Shown: positions 9,743 through 21,483, counted from the first letter of the stretch. The stretch: DNA of 64,000 bases from Icerya purchasi (GCA_039619475.1 CM077115.1:413424557-413488556), one strand, 5' to 3'. Program-made: numbers and translations. Notes: generated from the letters alone by a model not told the origin.

Positions 9743-12508
9743 ATAATGATGGTTATCACTAGCAACGATCGAAGTGTTAAAGAGTTGTAAGAAAAAACCT
9801 AACAAAGATGATGAAAGAATGATGAAAATTGTGAGAAAGGTGGTATAAACACTGGAAAAAAAATGGCATTAAATAGCAAAAATTGACTAAAACGGTGTAA
9901 AAGTATTAAAATGTAGGAAAACGAAGAGAAATGTTGGAAAATTGGTTATAATTAGTCAAAAGTGATGCAAACGTTTACCACATGTCAATGTCACTGCTTT
10001 TACATCTAAAATATTGCAAAGGTATAACTCAATGTCTAAGTTGTGATGGTAATGTGATTATTCTTTGTTAACCTCTTTATCATGCACATATCAAACATAA
10101 CAAAATATATATTTTTACCTCTCTCATTCTATAACTGTATCTGTACCTGTGTTCACGCATGAACGGATGTTTTCTACTAACACACTCATATATTTTACAT
10201 GCATCCATACTCACCCACAAACACACATCATCTCGCATATAATGACAATACAATTTCACCATGCATCTCTCACTTCATAATCATTAATTCTAATCATAGT
10301 CATCATCCTACATTTCAAAAATAATAGTATGAGGGAAATTTAAAGAAAAAATGTAAAATAAATCATCTTGGAACAATGCAAAGGGTGAGATAATAACTTT
10401 GCTAGCATGAATGTATATTTAGACTAATTTCATAACGTTGAATTGAATGATAATGGTATATAGCATGAACGGAATGGAATGAAGGATTCATTATGAATAA
10501 AAATGTGTTGTTGTTTTGTATGACTTTGTAATAATGACAATACAGAAAAAACATTATGGATGATTGGAAAAAAACTGTATGAGAGAATAATTGATTTTAG
10601 GTAATAAAATAGTATACTTCGATTAATTTTAAAACATGTTGTAGGATTTTTTCAGAAATGTACAAAAGGAATGTAAAGATTGATATATTAATTTTAATAG
10701 CATGAACAGATATTTAGATTAATTTCGTGTTATATTATTAAATTTTGAAGTTTGTTAGCATGAGGGAAAAGGAGTGGTTGCTACAGTATGAGTAAAACGA
10801 ATCAAGTGTTTTCATAGATTAGTGATTATATTGAAGAAAAAATTATGTATGATCGGCTTTGTTATTGAAAAAATAGTATGCTTGGACTAATTTAAAAAAA
10901 TGCATGATAGGTTATTGGAAGCATATGGTGTGTATTCATAGATGTCGTGATTTTATTGCTTTTGTCACATATGGAAAATAAAAAATTAAAAACACTACTA
11001 CAATTTCATGATGGTAAAAAAAAAAATGAAAAAAATGAATTCATGATGTAATTATGAGGAGTGACTTCGTCATGTATGTTTACAATAATATGTTTTCTAT
11101 AGGTTAACTATTTGTGAATTCAGAAAAAAATTTGAATGATAAAAATGATATGTACGATAGATTAAAAAAATAATATGTTTGTTTTGAAAAATGAGTTAAT
11201 GCCTTGTACAGAGATGATTAATTTTTTGGAAATGATAAAATATATTTAATTTGATTCTTAAATAATTATGCATGATTTGAAATTAGGAAATAAAACACCT
11301 TGGAAGAATGGAACGAAGAGAATTTTTCTACAATTTCAGGAAAAACTATGTTATGATAAGTAACAATGAAAGAGATGTATTCGTGGTAATGAAGCGAGTA
11401 GTGTCTGTGGGCTATAAATGTGTGCACGACATATTACGAAAGATTTGAACAAAAGTTTGCGTAACAAATGAATAAAAATATACTTGGGTTAATTTAATAA
11501 CACAGAGAAAAAAATATTATAGTGGCGGTGAGGTTAGTAATGTATGTTCAGAGGTCTTGACAGTGGGGCGCGAGTGGTAATAGTGGCGAGAATGAATGAA
11601 AAAAGAAAATAATAATCTCTTAGTCAGCCTTTTTATGTTTGATGTGATAATTGTTCACAGATAGATGCATGTATCTTCGACGTTTTTTATAATCAAGCTG
11701 TTGCTCTCGCACACATACATGCATACAGTCTCTCACTCGCACATTGCAACTCTGATCTGCTCATGCTAGCACGTTTTTTCTATAAACATGCTGTGTCTCG
11801 TAAGCTAGTAGGTTTTCTACCTGTTGCTCTATTGATCAACACACCTCATAGACGATCCCGTATATACCTCAAAAAATATATGTAAAATAAAAAAAGTGTG
11901 ATTATGAAAGATTTTAAACAATTAGAGAGAACTCTCTGGGTCTTAGGTTGTGTCTTACAAATTAATGAAAACTCACACAGCTGCGGAAAATACTTGATGT
12001 ACGTGATGTATATGAAAAAGTTGAACAGTTAGATTCGTTAAAGAAAGAATAAAAAATATAATGTTTTAGTCTAAAAAGATATGAACAAATTATGCGGGAT
12101 TATATTCGAAAATTAGACAATAATTACACGTACACTTTATACAACTGGTTCAGATTTTTGTAATATTCATCATTACCAGTACTTTAAGTTAAGAGGAGGA
12201 AAAAGAAATAGAGAAATAGTTAAATAGTTAAATAAACTGAATTGAAAAGGAGCGAAAAAAGATTAAAATTAATTAGGAAAAAATATATACAATAGAATGA
12301 AAGATATGGAGGGAATTGAAGGCAAAGAAAAAATATATGTAAATATATAGAAATAAAATTTAAATATGTATAAAAATATATTTACAAAATGATTAACAAA
12401 ACACAAAAAACGAACGGACTGTCGATTAGGGAAAAAAATATATACATTAATATACAAAAATATATACAAATATACACAAAATTGATAAACGATCGAAATA
12501 ATGAATAG

Positions 12509-13504
12509 TTAATCCGTGCGAATTTTACATTGACAATCGATACAATCTTTTACTTTCATACAATTTCGAGTACTCTGTCGCAATATATCATCATCGATAT
12601 AATATTCTTCATCATGCTCATGCTCGTAACATGGTAGAAGTGATTTTATCGTATCATCCTGTTTTAATCTATCTGGTAGAAATGCATAAATGTCACCAAC
12701 ACAACTTGGAAATAATGTAATTATCATTTCTTTGGTGGCTGTAATGAACAACTGACTTAAATCATTTATATTGAGATTATTCATAAGCTTCAGCGGATGG
12801 ATAACATGATCGTACCAGGCCTTCATCACCATAACGTTTTTCGCTGCACAATGAAAACTATCAATCTCATTATGATGTTTACAGGTTATCAAATTGCTTA
12901 TACCAAAATACTCTTCATGTAGATTCTCAATACTATGTAGTCGAAAGACTTGATCCATATTAACGATTTCATAGTCTAAATCACTCAACAATTCAGACTT
13001 TTCATTAAGTTCCATTAGTGTAAGTTTAGCATATACTGTTAAAATATATATGCGAGCTCTCGGTTTTTGAGATAATATCGTGAATATATCGCGTGCCATA
13101 AATATTTCTTCCCGACAGGGAAATAATGAAGGATTTTTCAAGTAATGACTCATCGAAGAACATTGTAAATGTGGCATTTTTGATGCATGCCATGCTCTGC
13201 TTGGCTTATACAGCGTATGCAAACACTTTCCACCGGACATATCAATCATTGCTAGTTCAGTTACTCGAAAACCATAATCACAATCTACATGGATGCTGAT
13301 ATCTACAAAATATTCCGCTATATCTGCTTGTTCTGTTAATAATACAGGACCAATGATATTATGTACAAAAGATTTTGATCCTTCTGCTGTATAACCATCA
13401 TCTGATTGCTGTGATGGAGGTGATGAAGTTGTATGCGTGACACTATCACTCGAAAATGAATTCTGAATAAATTCGTCGACTTTCGAAACAATGTTGTTAT
13501 TCAT
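12509..13504 (-). CDS. MAEL-domain (Maelstrom-like) protein, right copy
   Basis: Inverted duplicate of the left gene, also 331 codons and intact, reading towards the palindrome centre. The only protein difference seen is Glu instead of Asp at residue 193, a conservative change away from the putative ECHC residues (E83, C208, H211, C219). The same upstream in-frame stop and possible 3' splice site are present in mirror image. Both frames being open with one conservative change suggests that both are functional, or that they are homogenised by gene conversion. The convergent orientation means read-through of either copy would produce antisense RNA to the other. Confidence 0.6.
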   Translation of the reverse strand: MNNNIVSKVDEFIQNSFSSDSVTHTTSSPPSQQSDDGYTAEGSKSFVHNIIGPVLLTEQADIAEYFVDISIHVDCDYGFRVTELAMIDMSGGKCLHTLYKPSRAWHASKMPHLQCSSMSHYLKNPSLFPCREEIFMARDIFTILSQKPRARIYILTVYAKLTLMELNEKSELLSDLDYEIVNMDQVFRLHSIENLHEEYFGISNLITCKHHNEIDSFHCAAKNVMVMKAWYDHVIHPLKLMNNLNINDLSQLFITATKEMIITLFPSCVGDIYAFLPDRLKQDDTIKSLLPCYEHEHDEEYYIDDDILRQSTRNCMKVKDCIDCQCKIRTD

Positions 13505-14203
13505 GTTTGAATAATATTTTTAACTTTTTACTAAAAAATGTAGAAAATTATTACTTTTAACGTTAGAGCAAACTTTTATTAATGCGTGAAGAACACTGCT
13601 TCAACAAATTCTACACGTTCGACATAGCACTAATACTGACTGCCTGAACAGATCCTTTCGAGATTCTAGCTCGATGCAAGTCTTTGAAGATGTTGAGTCG
13701 TATCAGATAAACCACATTCCTTTGGTGAAAGCTGGTTACATACGCAGATGAACGAAGTTGAGAGGTGTTCTTTCGGTTATGGGTGTTTGTGTGTAGGTGT
13801 GAACATATGAACCGTTTTTCTACAAAAGATATGACATGGAAGATTCGGGCAGACTCGATGACCTTGACACATGATCGAAATCAACGACATGGCAACATGC
13901 ATGCAAGGATATAAGCAGAGTACCTTTGCACTATGAGGGTACGCGGACATATTGAGGAAAAAAATATAATATGAAAGATATTGAAAAAAAAAATATTTAG
14001 AGTTTGAAAAAATAGAATAATCTTAAACTAATAGACTCGAAAAGAATTATTACGAATGATGTTAAAATCTATATGGTGCGTGGGAATGTTTGGTGTGGTT
14101 TCACTGTAGTTTCAGGGGGATGTACTCATGAAAAATAATAGAAAATAATTGAAATTTGTGTAGGGTGGATAAGGGAGAGGGAAATTATGAAACAGCGTTA
14201 AAT

Positions 14204-15910
14204 AAAAATATACTCGAATTAATGTTTGAATACTTACGTTCGGAAAAAGTCTTTAGAGGGGAAAAAATATATTTTAGACTAATTCCATAATACATAGACA
14301 TGAAAAATTATTATGAACAATATGAGAAATACCGGCAGAAGATATGTGCGCAATCATACTAGTGAAGATGACAATGGATTTATTTTTAGAACCTGAGAAA
14401 AAATAAAATAAGAAAATTATCAACGGTCGGAGGAAATGATTGGAAGCGAAAAAAAAAATATAATTAGGCTAATTCTATAATATTAGACTCGAAAAAAATT
14501 AATAAGAACGATAGGTAGCAGATGAGTGCGAGGGAACATCCTGTGCGCGGGAGAGAGTGGCTAATACATTGACAGATTTATTTTTAGAATCGGAGAAACA
14601 AAAAAATATAAAAATTATGAACGTTCGGAAGAAGTAAACAGAAATGTAAAAGAAAATTATACTTAGGCTAATTCTATAATAATTTGACTCGAAAATAAAA
14701 TATATATGAAGTGGTTGTGTGTATGTGTGTGTGTGGGAGTGATATCGCGGCGTTTATTTCGACGGCGACCGGAGCGTGTGTGGAATAGTACAGTGTAGCT
14801 TTGTAGAGGTTAACATAATGCTTGATATGTGTGCATGAATGGATGGTGTGCTTTTGCAATGAACGGAGAATACGGAAAAATAATAAAAAAAGAATCAACG
14901 GATTACAAATAAGATCGGAAGCGGAAAAAGACGAAAAAATATTTATCAAGTGGTGGTGTGTACGTGCGTGTGTATGAACTTGTAGCGATCGCGAACAGGT
15001 TTCTAACGGTGGCGTGTGAGAGTGTGCATAGATGATCGGCTGGTTAATTTCAAAACGAACGACTGGAATTCACCTCACCTGGTGACAGTTTCAACTAGTT
15101 GCTGGAACATTTAAATATTTCTAGTACAGCCGCGGTCGCGCTTACATAATACATCTCGTAGCAGCACACTCGCCCGCTTTCATTCGACTGATGGAACGTT
15201 CAAATATTTTCTTTAAAAATAAAATTTAAAAAAAAAATGCCGGAACGGAGCACGACTCGGAAAATTCCTTTAAATTTTGGGTTCTAAGTGTTGAGATTCA
15301 AACGTTTTTATCACTCCGGCAAAATTTTACCCCTCCCAACCTCGAAAAATGAAAATTAAAAAGTATGCTACATATATTACACGCAAAGGCATGTGTGTAA
15401 TACATACACATGATAGTAAAGGGCGCGATGTGTGGGAATGGGTGTGCACTTTCACTGTGGTTAATGTTATGATGGATATATGCGCGGGGACGGCGTGTGT
15501 GTTTCCACATTTACCTGTACAAACGGGGAAATGTGATAATGAAAAAAATATATTTAGGATAATTTTGGAATTTTTTATACTTAGGCTTCGAAATATTTAA
15601 AAAAAAAAAAAAGATCGCAGTATCGGGAACGAACGACGGGTGCATGGGAAAGGAACGTACGCTTTCGCGGCGGCTATCGCAATGTTTGGATATATGCGCG
15701 GGATCGTGGGAAGGGCGAGCGGAGACTTGGGTTAAATACAGGGTTTTAAATAGTATACTTGGGTTAAATTTGGAATTTCCATACTTAGGCCCTAAATTTT
15801 GAAAAATTGCGGTAATGTTGTAGACAGGAGGGGTGGGCGGGGACTTGGGTTAGTTTCAGGTATTAAATAATATACTTGGGTTAGTTTTTAATTGGTTCGA
15901 ACTATCGGAA
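14204..15910 (+). repeat. Degenerate tandem field outside the palindrome
   Basis: Successive blocks begin with a phrase like AAAATATACTTAGGCTAATT followed by TATAATATTxGACTCGAAAA. Starts lie at about 14204, 14264, 14455 and 14655, with weaker ones at 15547, 15575, 15750, 15780 and 15867. Several blocks share a later part of the form GACAGATTTATTTTTAGAA and GAACGGTCGGAGGAA. Unit length is about 190-290 bp and variable. The same motif occurs inside the palindrome arms, so the palindrome edge lies within this repeat field. I see no coding sequence. Confidence 0.65.
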
Positions 15911-15915
15911 ATGCG

Positions 15916-16047
15916 CGGAACCTGTACGGAGGAATTTGGAGGAAATTTGTGGAAAATTTGCAAAAAATTGTGAAAAATTGAGGAAAATTGGCGAAAATTT
16001 GGGGAAATTTGCAGAAAATTGAGGAAAATTAGGGAAACTTGGGTGAA
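15916..16047 (+). repeat. Purine-rich short tandem repeat (GGAAAATTTG-like)
   Basis: About 11-bp phrases of the type GAGGAAAATTTG repeated a dozen times with strong strand asymmetry (G and A on plus, T and C on minus). Frames across it are repetitive and are not genes. Confidence 0.8.
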
Positions 16048-16049
16048 TT

Positions 16050-16560
16050 TTCAGCGCCCGTGCAAGAAATTTGGTTACTTTTTGACCTCTGCACACAGTT
16101 CTGGGGTTTATGACGTCACACCGTCCAGAACGAAGATTTATAGACTACTTACACGTCGTTTTTTGTACTTTTTGAAATTTTCGGTAAACTTCCAATGTTT
16201 CGTTAAGACAATGAAATACGAGTTTGCTCTCGACAAATAGAGCTCTTTCCAACAGTATATCATATGCCCGGAAAAAAAAAAGTTTTATTCCAAAATTTCG
16301 AGCTTTCGGCGCCCCGAAGGTCTAATTTTAAAATTGGAAACCAAAATGTTGCATATTATTGTATTGTCATCTAAACAAGCATTTCCACAAAAGAACACTT
16401 TTTTAATTCATCGCGAAGTAGGTGAAAAATCGTTCGTAAGATTCCCCGCAAATAGACAGACAGACAGACTGACAAAGCGAGTTAAATTAAAGGCTATAAT
16501 AATAAGAAAGGCATCGAGCATATAGAGAGAGAATGCCAATAATCTCAAAGGAAAACTGAA
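16050..16560 (+). other. Probable transposon-derived non-coding segment
   Basis: Contains GACGTCAC at about 16110 and a short run of GACA units near 16455, both typical of decayed insect transposons, and directly precedes an EEP-nuclease pseudogene in the same orientation. Whether it belongs to the same element is inference. Confidence 0.3.
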
Positions 16561-16566
16561 GCAAGC

Positions 16567-17240
16567 CGTATTTTAATCTTATCTTAACCGAAACGTGGAT
16601 GACACGATAATATTGACATACCAAATTTCGATTGCATTGTGAAATTTAAACACCAGAACGTTCGAACAGGAACCCTTGCAGTTTAACCTTATTAGAAACG
16701 ATAAGTCAAGTATTGTTTCTTCTGATATTGATGTGTCAATACACAATGTTATGAAATTAGATTTCGGTCAAGCAGATGTTGGAGATGATATATGTACTGT
16801 TCAATGTAAGACGAAAGATGGAAAAGAAATAATTATTATCGTCACTTATATTTCTCTAAATCAAAGGGTCCATGATATAATTAAATTTATGTAACACAGA
16901 AGATTACTCCGTTTCACTCTCGGTGGTTCAAGGTTATTAAATAAGAAAATTTACATACACTTCCAATGATATTAGCTGGATACTTCAACGTGTCAATTTT
17001 GCATCGAACGATTCTTTGCTGGTAATGGAATTTCTTCAAACCGAACTTCAATTATTAATAATAATCCAAATGAATCAACGACAAAGTACGGAACTACCAT
17101 TGATACAGTATTATCTATATATATATATATATATATATGGTACATATGTGTTGATAAAATTACATCAAAAATTTATATTTCATATTTTAATTACCATAAG
17201 CCTATTGCGTATCTTTTATGGAATACAGCAATCAATGAAA
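16567..17240 (+). pseudogene. EEP-family endonuclease pseudogene (Helitron/PIF1-associated type)
   Basis: Broken plus-strand frame in which segments of an endonuclease/exonuclease/phosphatase domain can be followed in order: an ETW-like N-terminal strand, DIPNFDCIVKF, a GGVAVYRN-like region now shifted, VQCKTKDGKEIIIIVTYIS, then LAGYFNV in place of the usual GDFN motif, an NNPNESTTKYGTTIDTV stretch and YFNYHKPI. At least three frame changes and an AT microsatellite (about 17114-17139) interrupt it. The NNPxESTTxxGTTID stretch is one I associate with arthropod nucleases found beside PIF1/Helitron helicases. A LINE origin is the alternative. The catalytic Asp of GDFN is Tyr, so the domain is dead. 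Confidence 0.6.
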
Positions 17241-18063
17241 TTAATAAAACAAATGCATTAATTTTTTATTTGTTTTTGTTTTTCTTTAAGTGAAACTTCA
17301 TAGATATGTGTTTACAAGAACCACAGATCTCCCCCCCATTCGGTTCTAACTCTTGGTAAATTTGGTACTAATACTATTAAATCAAAGTTGGGGAAAACGC
17401 CTTTGATTGCCCTGTGCCTTGAGGCATATCCAAATGTTTTTTTTCTTTTTATTTTCGAACTTTGGATATTAATGTGATCGAGATGTATGTTAGGGATGAA
17501 GTGCATCTTCATTCGATGTCTTGCTGTGAAAAAATAATAAATACATTTATTTTATTGCGAACCAAGATTAATCACGCTCACAGACGTACAAGTACGGAGC
17601 AGCACTAGAATGATTCTTCTTCGCATTATTAATTTACCAAATAGAATTTGATCCTTGGTTGTTAAACTGAAAAATTAGGGACTCTGTGAATACAAAGTTT
17701 TTCTACCCGAGGAAATTACTGGTCAGGAAAATTTTCTCCGGGCGTTTACTTAGTTAACGTTGTACGTATAAGTGAAAGAAGTGAGCGAGGAAACGAATGG
17801 GACATTTAATTGGAGACTAAAAGAAGTTGCGGGAAGACCAGTAAAAAAAAAGTAAAAAAGGCCAATCGAAAAAAAAGGCATACTTTTTAAGTTGTGGAGA
17901 AGTACAAATTAAGCGGGAATGAAATAATTGGAAGTATTAGCGAAAAGGCCAGCGAATAAATTGAGTGTAAACGGTTGTTATTAATAACAGAGTTTATACA
18001 GCGCACCCGCTTTCGCTGCTTCATTCTAATCGGCATGCTGATGAATGGGCGGACATGATCTCA
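17241..18063. other. Interval without recognised gene
   Basis: A 66-codon minus-strand frame at 17312-17512 has a mixed composition (FGYASRHRAIKGVFPNFD) and may be a coding relic, but I do not recognise it. The rest is A-rich, without repeats that I could match elsewhere in the window. Confidence 0.3.
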
Positions 18064-18071
18064 CCGGCTTG

Positions 18072-18497
18072 CAAGGCCGTGTCTACGGGGGGGTTTTGGG
18101 GGTTAACCCCCCCCATGAGAACTGAAATAGTTATTATAAATACACAAAAATCTGAAAAAAATCACAAGTTCAAAATAAATATTGATGATTTTTTAGGATG
18201 TTCTTACCTACTTTTAAAAGAAAAAAGAAAAAATATGCTGCATATTTTTAGGTACTTCATTAATATGTTATGCAAAGTTTTTCATTATGAGTATGATTAA
18301 TAACATATGTGTAATTTTTATTAATGTTCATATATGGGGTAATTCATTTATGTGAATTATTAATACATATAAATCAAAATGATGGAAATTATTAATAGTA
18401 CGAATATTAATGAAAAATGTATTGTTATTTATAAAATAAATATGCAAAGAAAATTTTCACCCCCCTCCCCCCTTTCCAAAATTCTGAGCACGGCCTG
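18072..18497. mobile_element. hAT-type MITE, 426 bp
   Basis: Flanked by a perfect 8-bp direct repeat CCGGCTTG (18064-18071 and 18498-18505), the target-duplication length of hAT elements. Termini are inverted: CAAGGCCGTG at the left and the complement of CAGGCCGTG at the right, with C- and G-runs just inside both ends. The interior is AT-rich and non-coding. It is therefore a non-autonomous element mobilised by a hAT transposase elsewhere. The clean duplication implies a fairly recent insertion. Confidence 0.85.
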
Positions 18498-18505
18498 CCG
18501 GCTTG

Positions 18506-20520
18506 TTATATAAACACTCGTAGCGGTTAAAAAAGTTGTAGTCTTTCTTTGGCGGGATTTAGTAGTATGTTTCGGCATTCGACATGTATTTGTGCGAATA
18601 CGCCGTTCTTTAATGTAATACATGTTTTTGTGAGGAAACCTCGTTAGTTTTACAATAAAAACTTTACACAGCAAGAACATTTCATCGCGGTGATCCTCGG
18701 AGGATGTTTGATTTTAAACTATATACCAAAAAATTTCAGCTGTTATGTAAGAAGTTCTAGAGTTTCAGATATCATTCGACCGCGAAGAAGAAAGGAAAAA
18801 AAAAGCGGCGAGGTTTTCACTGTTTCGGGATGCGGAATAGAATCTAACGCGAGATTGCTGAGAGAATCGCCTACAGGATACGAACGATAAGAGTTAGAAT
18901 AATAGGAGTAATTAGACGAGATAGTGTAATGAAGGTGTTTGTTTGTGGGAGGGATGATTTGCAATGTAGCACGGAATATTACTTTTCTAGAGGCGCCGTA
19001 AATAGGGAAACACGTGTTGGCGGCGGGGGGTATTAACAGCCGAGATGAGGACAGACGAAGCGAATAGGACACTTATAGCGGAGTTCGTTAGCCGATATGA
19101 CGTTTTCTTCCAACTTTTCGGTCAAAATGCGTTGGTTGGAATCTCACCCTGAAAATGAAATTTCTTTTAATTCTTCGCAAAATTTTAATTGAACACATGG
19201 CGCATATTTCGCGAAATAATAAGAAAAGTATTTCTAAATAAAAGTGTTACCTACGATATAGACAAAAAATATTGTCTTTCCGTCCTGCGGAATTTTTATT
19301 TCAGATACGATTACAGCGACGAATATACTGACTCAGTTGTTCTCGATATTTATTAAAAATAATTACATAACTTAAAAAAGACTAACGGTATCGAATTGCA
19401 CAGATATCTCGCAATAACGAGGAGAAAAAGAAAAATCGACGAGTTTGGTCGCAATTTTACCGCCTCATTCGAGAGTCTAGAGCGTTTTTTTTTCTTTTCG
19501 CGATGAATTAGTGCCAACTTTGATCGGAAACGAAGAGATACTTTGGGAAATGCTGTGGTTAGATTCATTTGCAATAGTTTTTTCAACGACATAAAGAAAT
19601 AGCGAGCCAAATTGCTACTTCTTTTTTTTTTCATGCCCTGGACTGTCATCCATATTTAGCCATCCATCATACTTTAGAAATTAAAACCAATAAGTTATTA
19701 TTAATTATAAAGCGAACTATATAGCAAAAATTGCAGTATGACCGGAACAGAATAAATAATGAACATTATATGGAGGGAAAAGTCCGCATGAAATGAATTC
19801 TTCATAAAATCTTTTTCTACATCTGTTGCAGCTAGCAAGAGATTAATATTATTAATAAAGGTAGACCTAATGTAGGGTTACTGTTGCACCCAGAGGAGTG
19901 CGTAAAATATTATATAGTGCTACTCGGGGGAGTGTCTCGTACGTAATATTAAAAATGCGTGAACTGTATTAAAAGTAAGAAGCGAAATAATTTGATTTAA
20001 GGGCGCGATGAACACGGACGGTAATGTTTATAATGTTTATGTAATTTGATGTTATCAGTTTCGGGAAGTGATCGCTACTTGCAACGTTCTGACCATCAAC
20101 TCCAGGCTCTAGATTTGAAGTAAGGTTATTCTTTTTAACCTGTAGCTATTGAGTAACTTTCAAAAATTTACACGAGGACGCGCGCGCGCCAATATTATTC
20201 GTTACAACTCCCGCAATATTAAACACATATTGTTAGTATAGGACTGGCAAATATCCGCTGACAGAATAATAGCTCCGAAGTTTTTATCATTCCGCTAATA
20301 TGCCGTGGTGTCTCAATCGAAAAGTGAATTCGATTTGCTTCTTTTCCGTTTCTTTCAGCTTCGAGGGGGCCTCCTAATCAAACAGATCGAAAACCACAGT
20401 AGCTCGAAAGAAAATACAAATATATTACACAAATTTTATATTAGCAATTATTTAACTTACCAGTTAAGATTGTGCTTTATTAAAAAAAAAAAAAAACTAC
20501 ATAAACGATATGAATCGTAT
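18506..20520. other. 2-kb interval, no gene recognised
   Basis: Mixed-composition DNA with short frames of fewer than 110 codons on both strands, none with recognisable motifs. Contains GCGCGCGC near 20182 and an A-run at 20480. It could be intronic or intergenic host DNA. Confidence 0.4.
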
Positions 20521-20587
20521 TTAGAAACTTTTTTTCGGGCATAGATGAATAACTGATAATGATGAGCTATGCCTGAAAACTTTCTAA
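20521..20587 (+). repeat. Short hairpin with GGGCATA stem
   Basis: TTAGAAACTTTTTTTCGGGC-ATA (20521-20543) is complementary to TATGCC-TGAAAACTTTCTAA (20569-20587), around a loop containing CTGATAATGATGA. The same phrases occur as a separated inverted pair at 22602-22634 and 23212-23246. It belongs to the group of stem-plus-GAAAC motifs described in the findings. Confidence 0.55.
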
Positions 20588-20639
20588 GTAGTATATATAT
20601 GTAGACATACATATATACATATATAAATTAAAAAAATCT

Positions 20640-21110
20640 GGAGAGGTGGAAAAACAAGGTTAAAATTTGGTTGATAGCATGGTGTAAACAGCAATAGAAA
20701 TAGTAAAAAAAAAAAAAAAAAGTACCGTAATACTAGTAATAACCACTTATAACATTGACGCTACGTTGACATGAGATTCGTTACTAACACTAATTTTAAG
20801 CTACTAATGAGAGAGTGGTAGTTGTATAAAAATTATATTGTATTATTTTAATATATAAGTTATCATATTAAGGTATTAGGAAATATTATTTTAGATGACG
20901 GTACAATTGTAATATAAATGATAAATAATGAGAGTGTGGATTTTGTAGTATAGTAATATATAAGTTAACACTTTTTATGCTGTAACATAAAGTGGTACTT
21001 AAGTTAAGTTGATGTTATATTGTACAAATAAATGATATCAGTTATGTTGGGAACCCACAGACGGGCTAGTGCCCCCTTGTGGGACCCGCAAATTATTATT
21101 AAATATATAT
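20640..21110 (+). mobile_element. 3'-end fragment of a LINE (same 3' structure as the 44-kb LINE)
   Basis: A non-coding AT-rich stretch ends in a stem-loop: CCCACA (21054-21059) pairs with TGTGGG (21078-21083), with an inner GGGC/GCCC stem, followed by ACCCGCAAATTATTATTA and an AT run. The LINE ending at 44.39 kb has the equivalent stem with CTCACA/TGTGAG. The tail here is a TA-rich microsatellite rather than poly(A). It is a strongly 5'-truncated copy with no ORF left. Confidence 0.6.
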
Positions 21111-21127
21111 ATATATATGTATATACT

Positions 21128-21433
21128 AATTACAACGTAATTCTTAGGATTACAAAAAATGTCCCAATTTTATGTAACGTTTATTATATTTTATAGGTTC
21201 TATAGGATTTTTGTGATTGTATTATTAAAAAAAGGTCACAATTTTATGTAACGAACAAATATCTTTTAGGATAGGATTTTTGTAATTATGTTTTTTTTTT
21301 GTGTGTGTTGATGCCAGTAATAATTACGTTGTAAATTTTGATCATTTTATACAAAGTATAGAAGAGAAAGAGACAGAAATGTAAGAAAGAGGGGTCAAGA
21401 GTCACAGCCCTTTGCAAGGCCAAAATGGCCGAG

Positions 21434-21436
<3 letters not shown>
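21128..21436 (+). repeat. Unnamed ~310-bp repeat, copy 1
   Basis: Begins AATTACAACGTAATTCTTAG after an AT run and contains its inverse TAATAATTACGTTGTAAATT at about 21319-21338, then a conserved right part with GAAGAGAAAGAGACAGAAAT. It ends at an (AT)n run. Copies 2 and 3 at 22872 and 63388 have the same order and orientation. The internal inverted ends suggest a MITE- or SINE-like element. There is no coding capacity. Confidence 0.75.

Positions 21437-21481
<45 letters not shown>
21436..21481. repeat. (AT)n microsatellite
   Basis: About 46 bp of uninterrupted alternating A and T, at the right end of repeat copy 1. Confidence 0.95.

Positions 21482-21483
<2 letters not shown>

Larger units (their letters stand above)
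7342..14208 (-). repeat. Right arm of the 14.2-kb palindrome
   Basis: Reverse complement of the left arm. Its outer end at 14208 pairs with base 1. Immediately outside, the sequence continues as a degenerate tandem repeat that is also present inside the arms, so the right boundary is defined only by the window start on the other side. Inner pairing stops at 7342, where the alternating-purine/pyrimidine spacer begins. Confidence 0.97.

Noticed and set aside
1..14208. Maverick/Polinton or other large DNA transposon with giant terminal inverted repeats
   Set aside because: No polymerase, integrase, capsid or ATPase gene is present, and the inverted repeats meet at a microsatellite loop with no unique interior.
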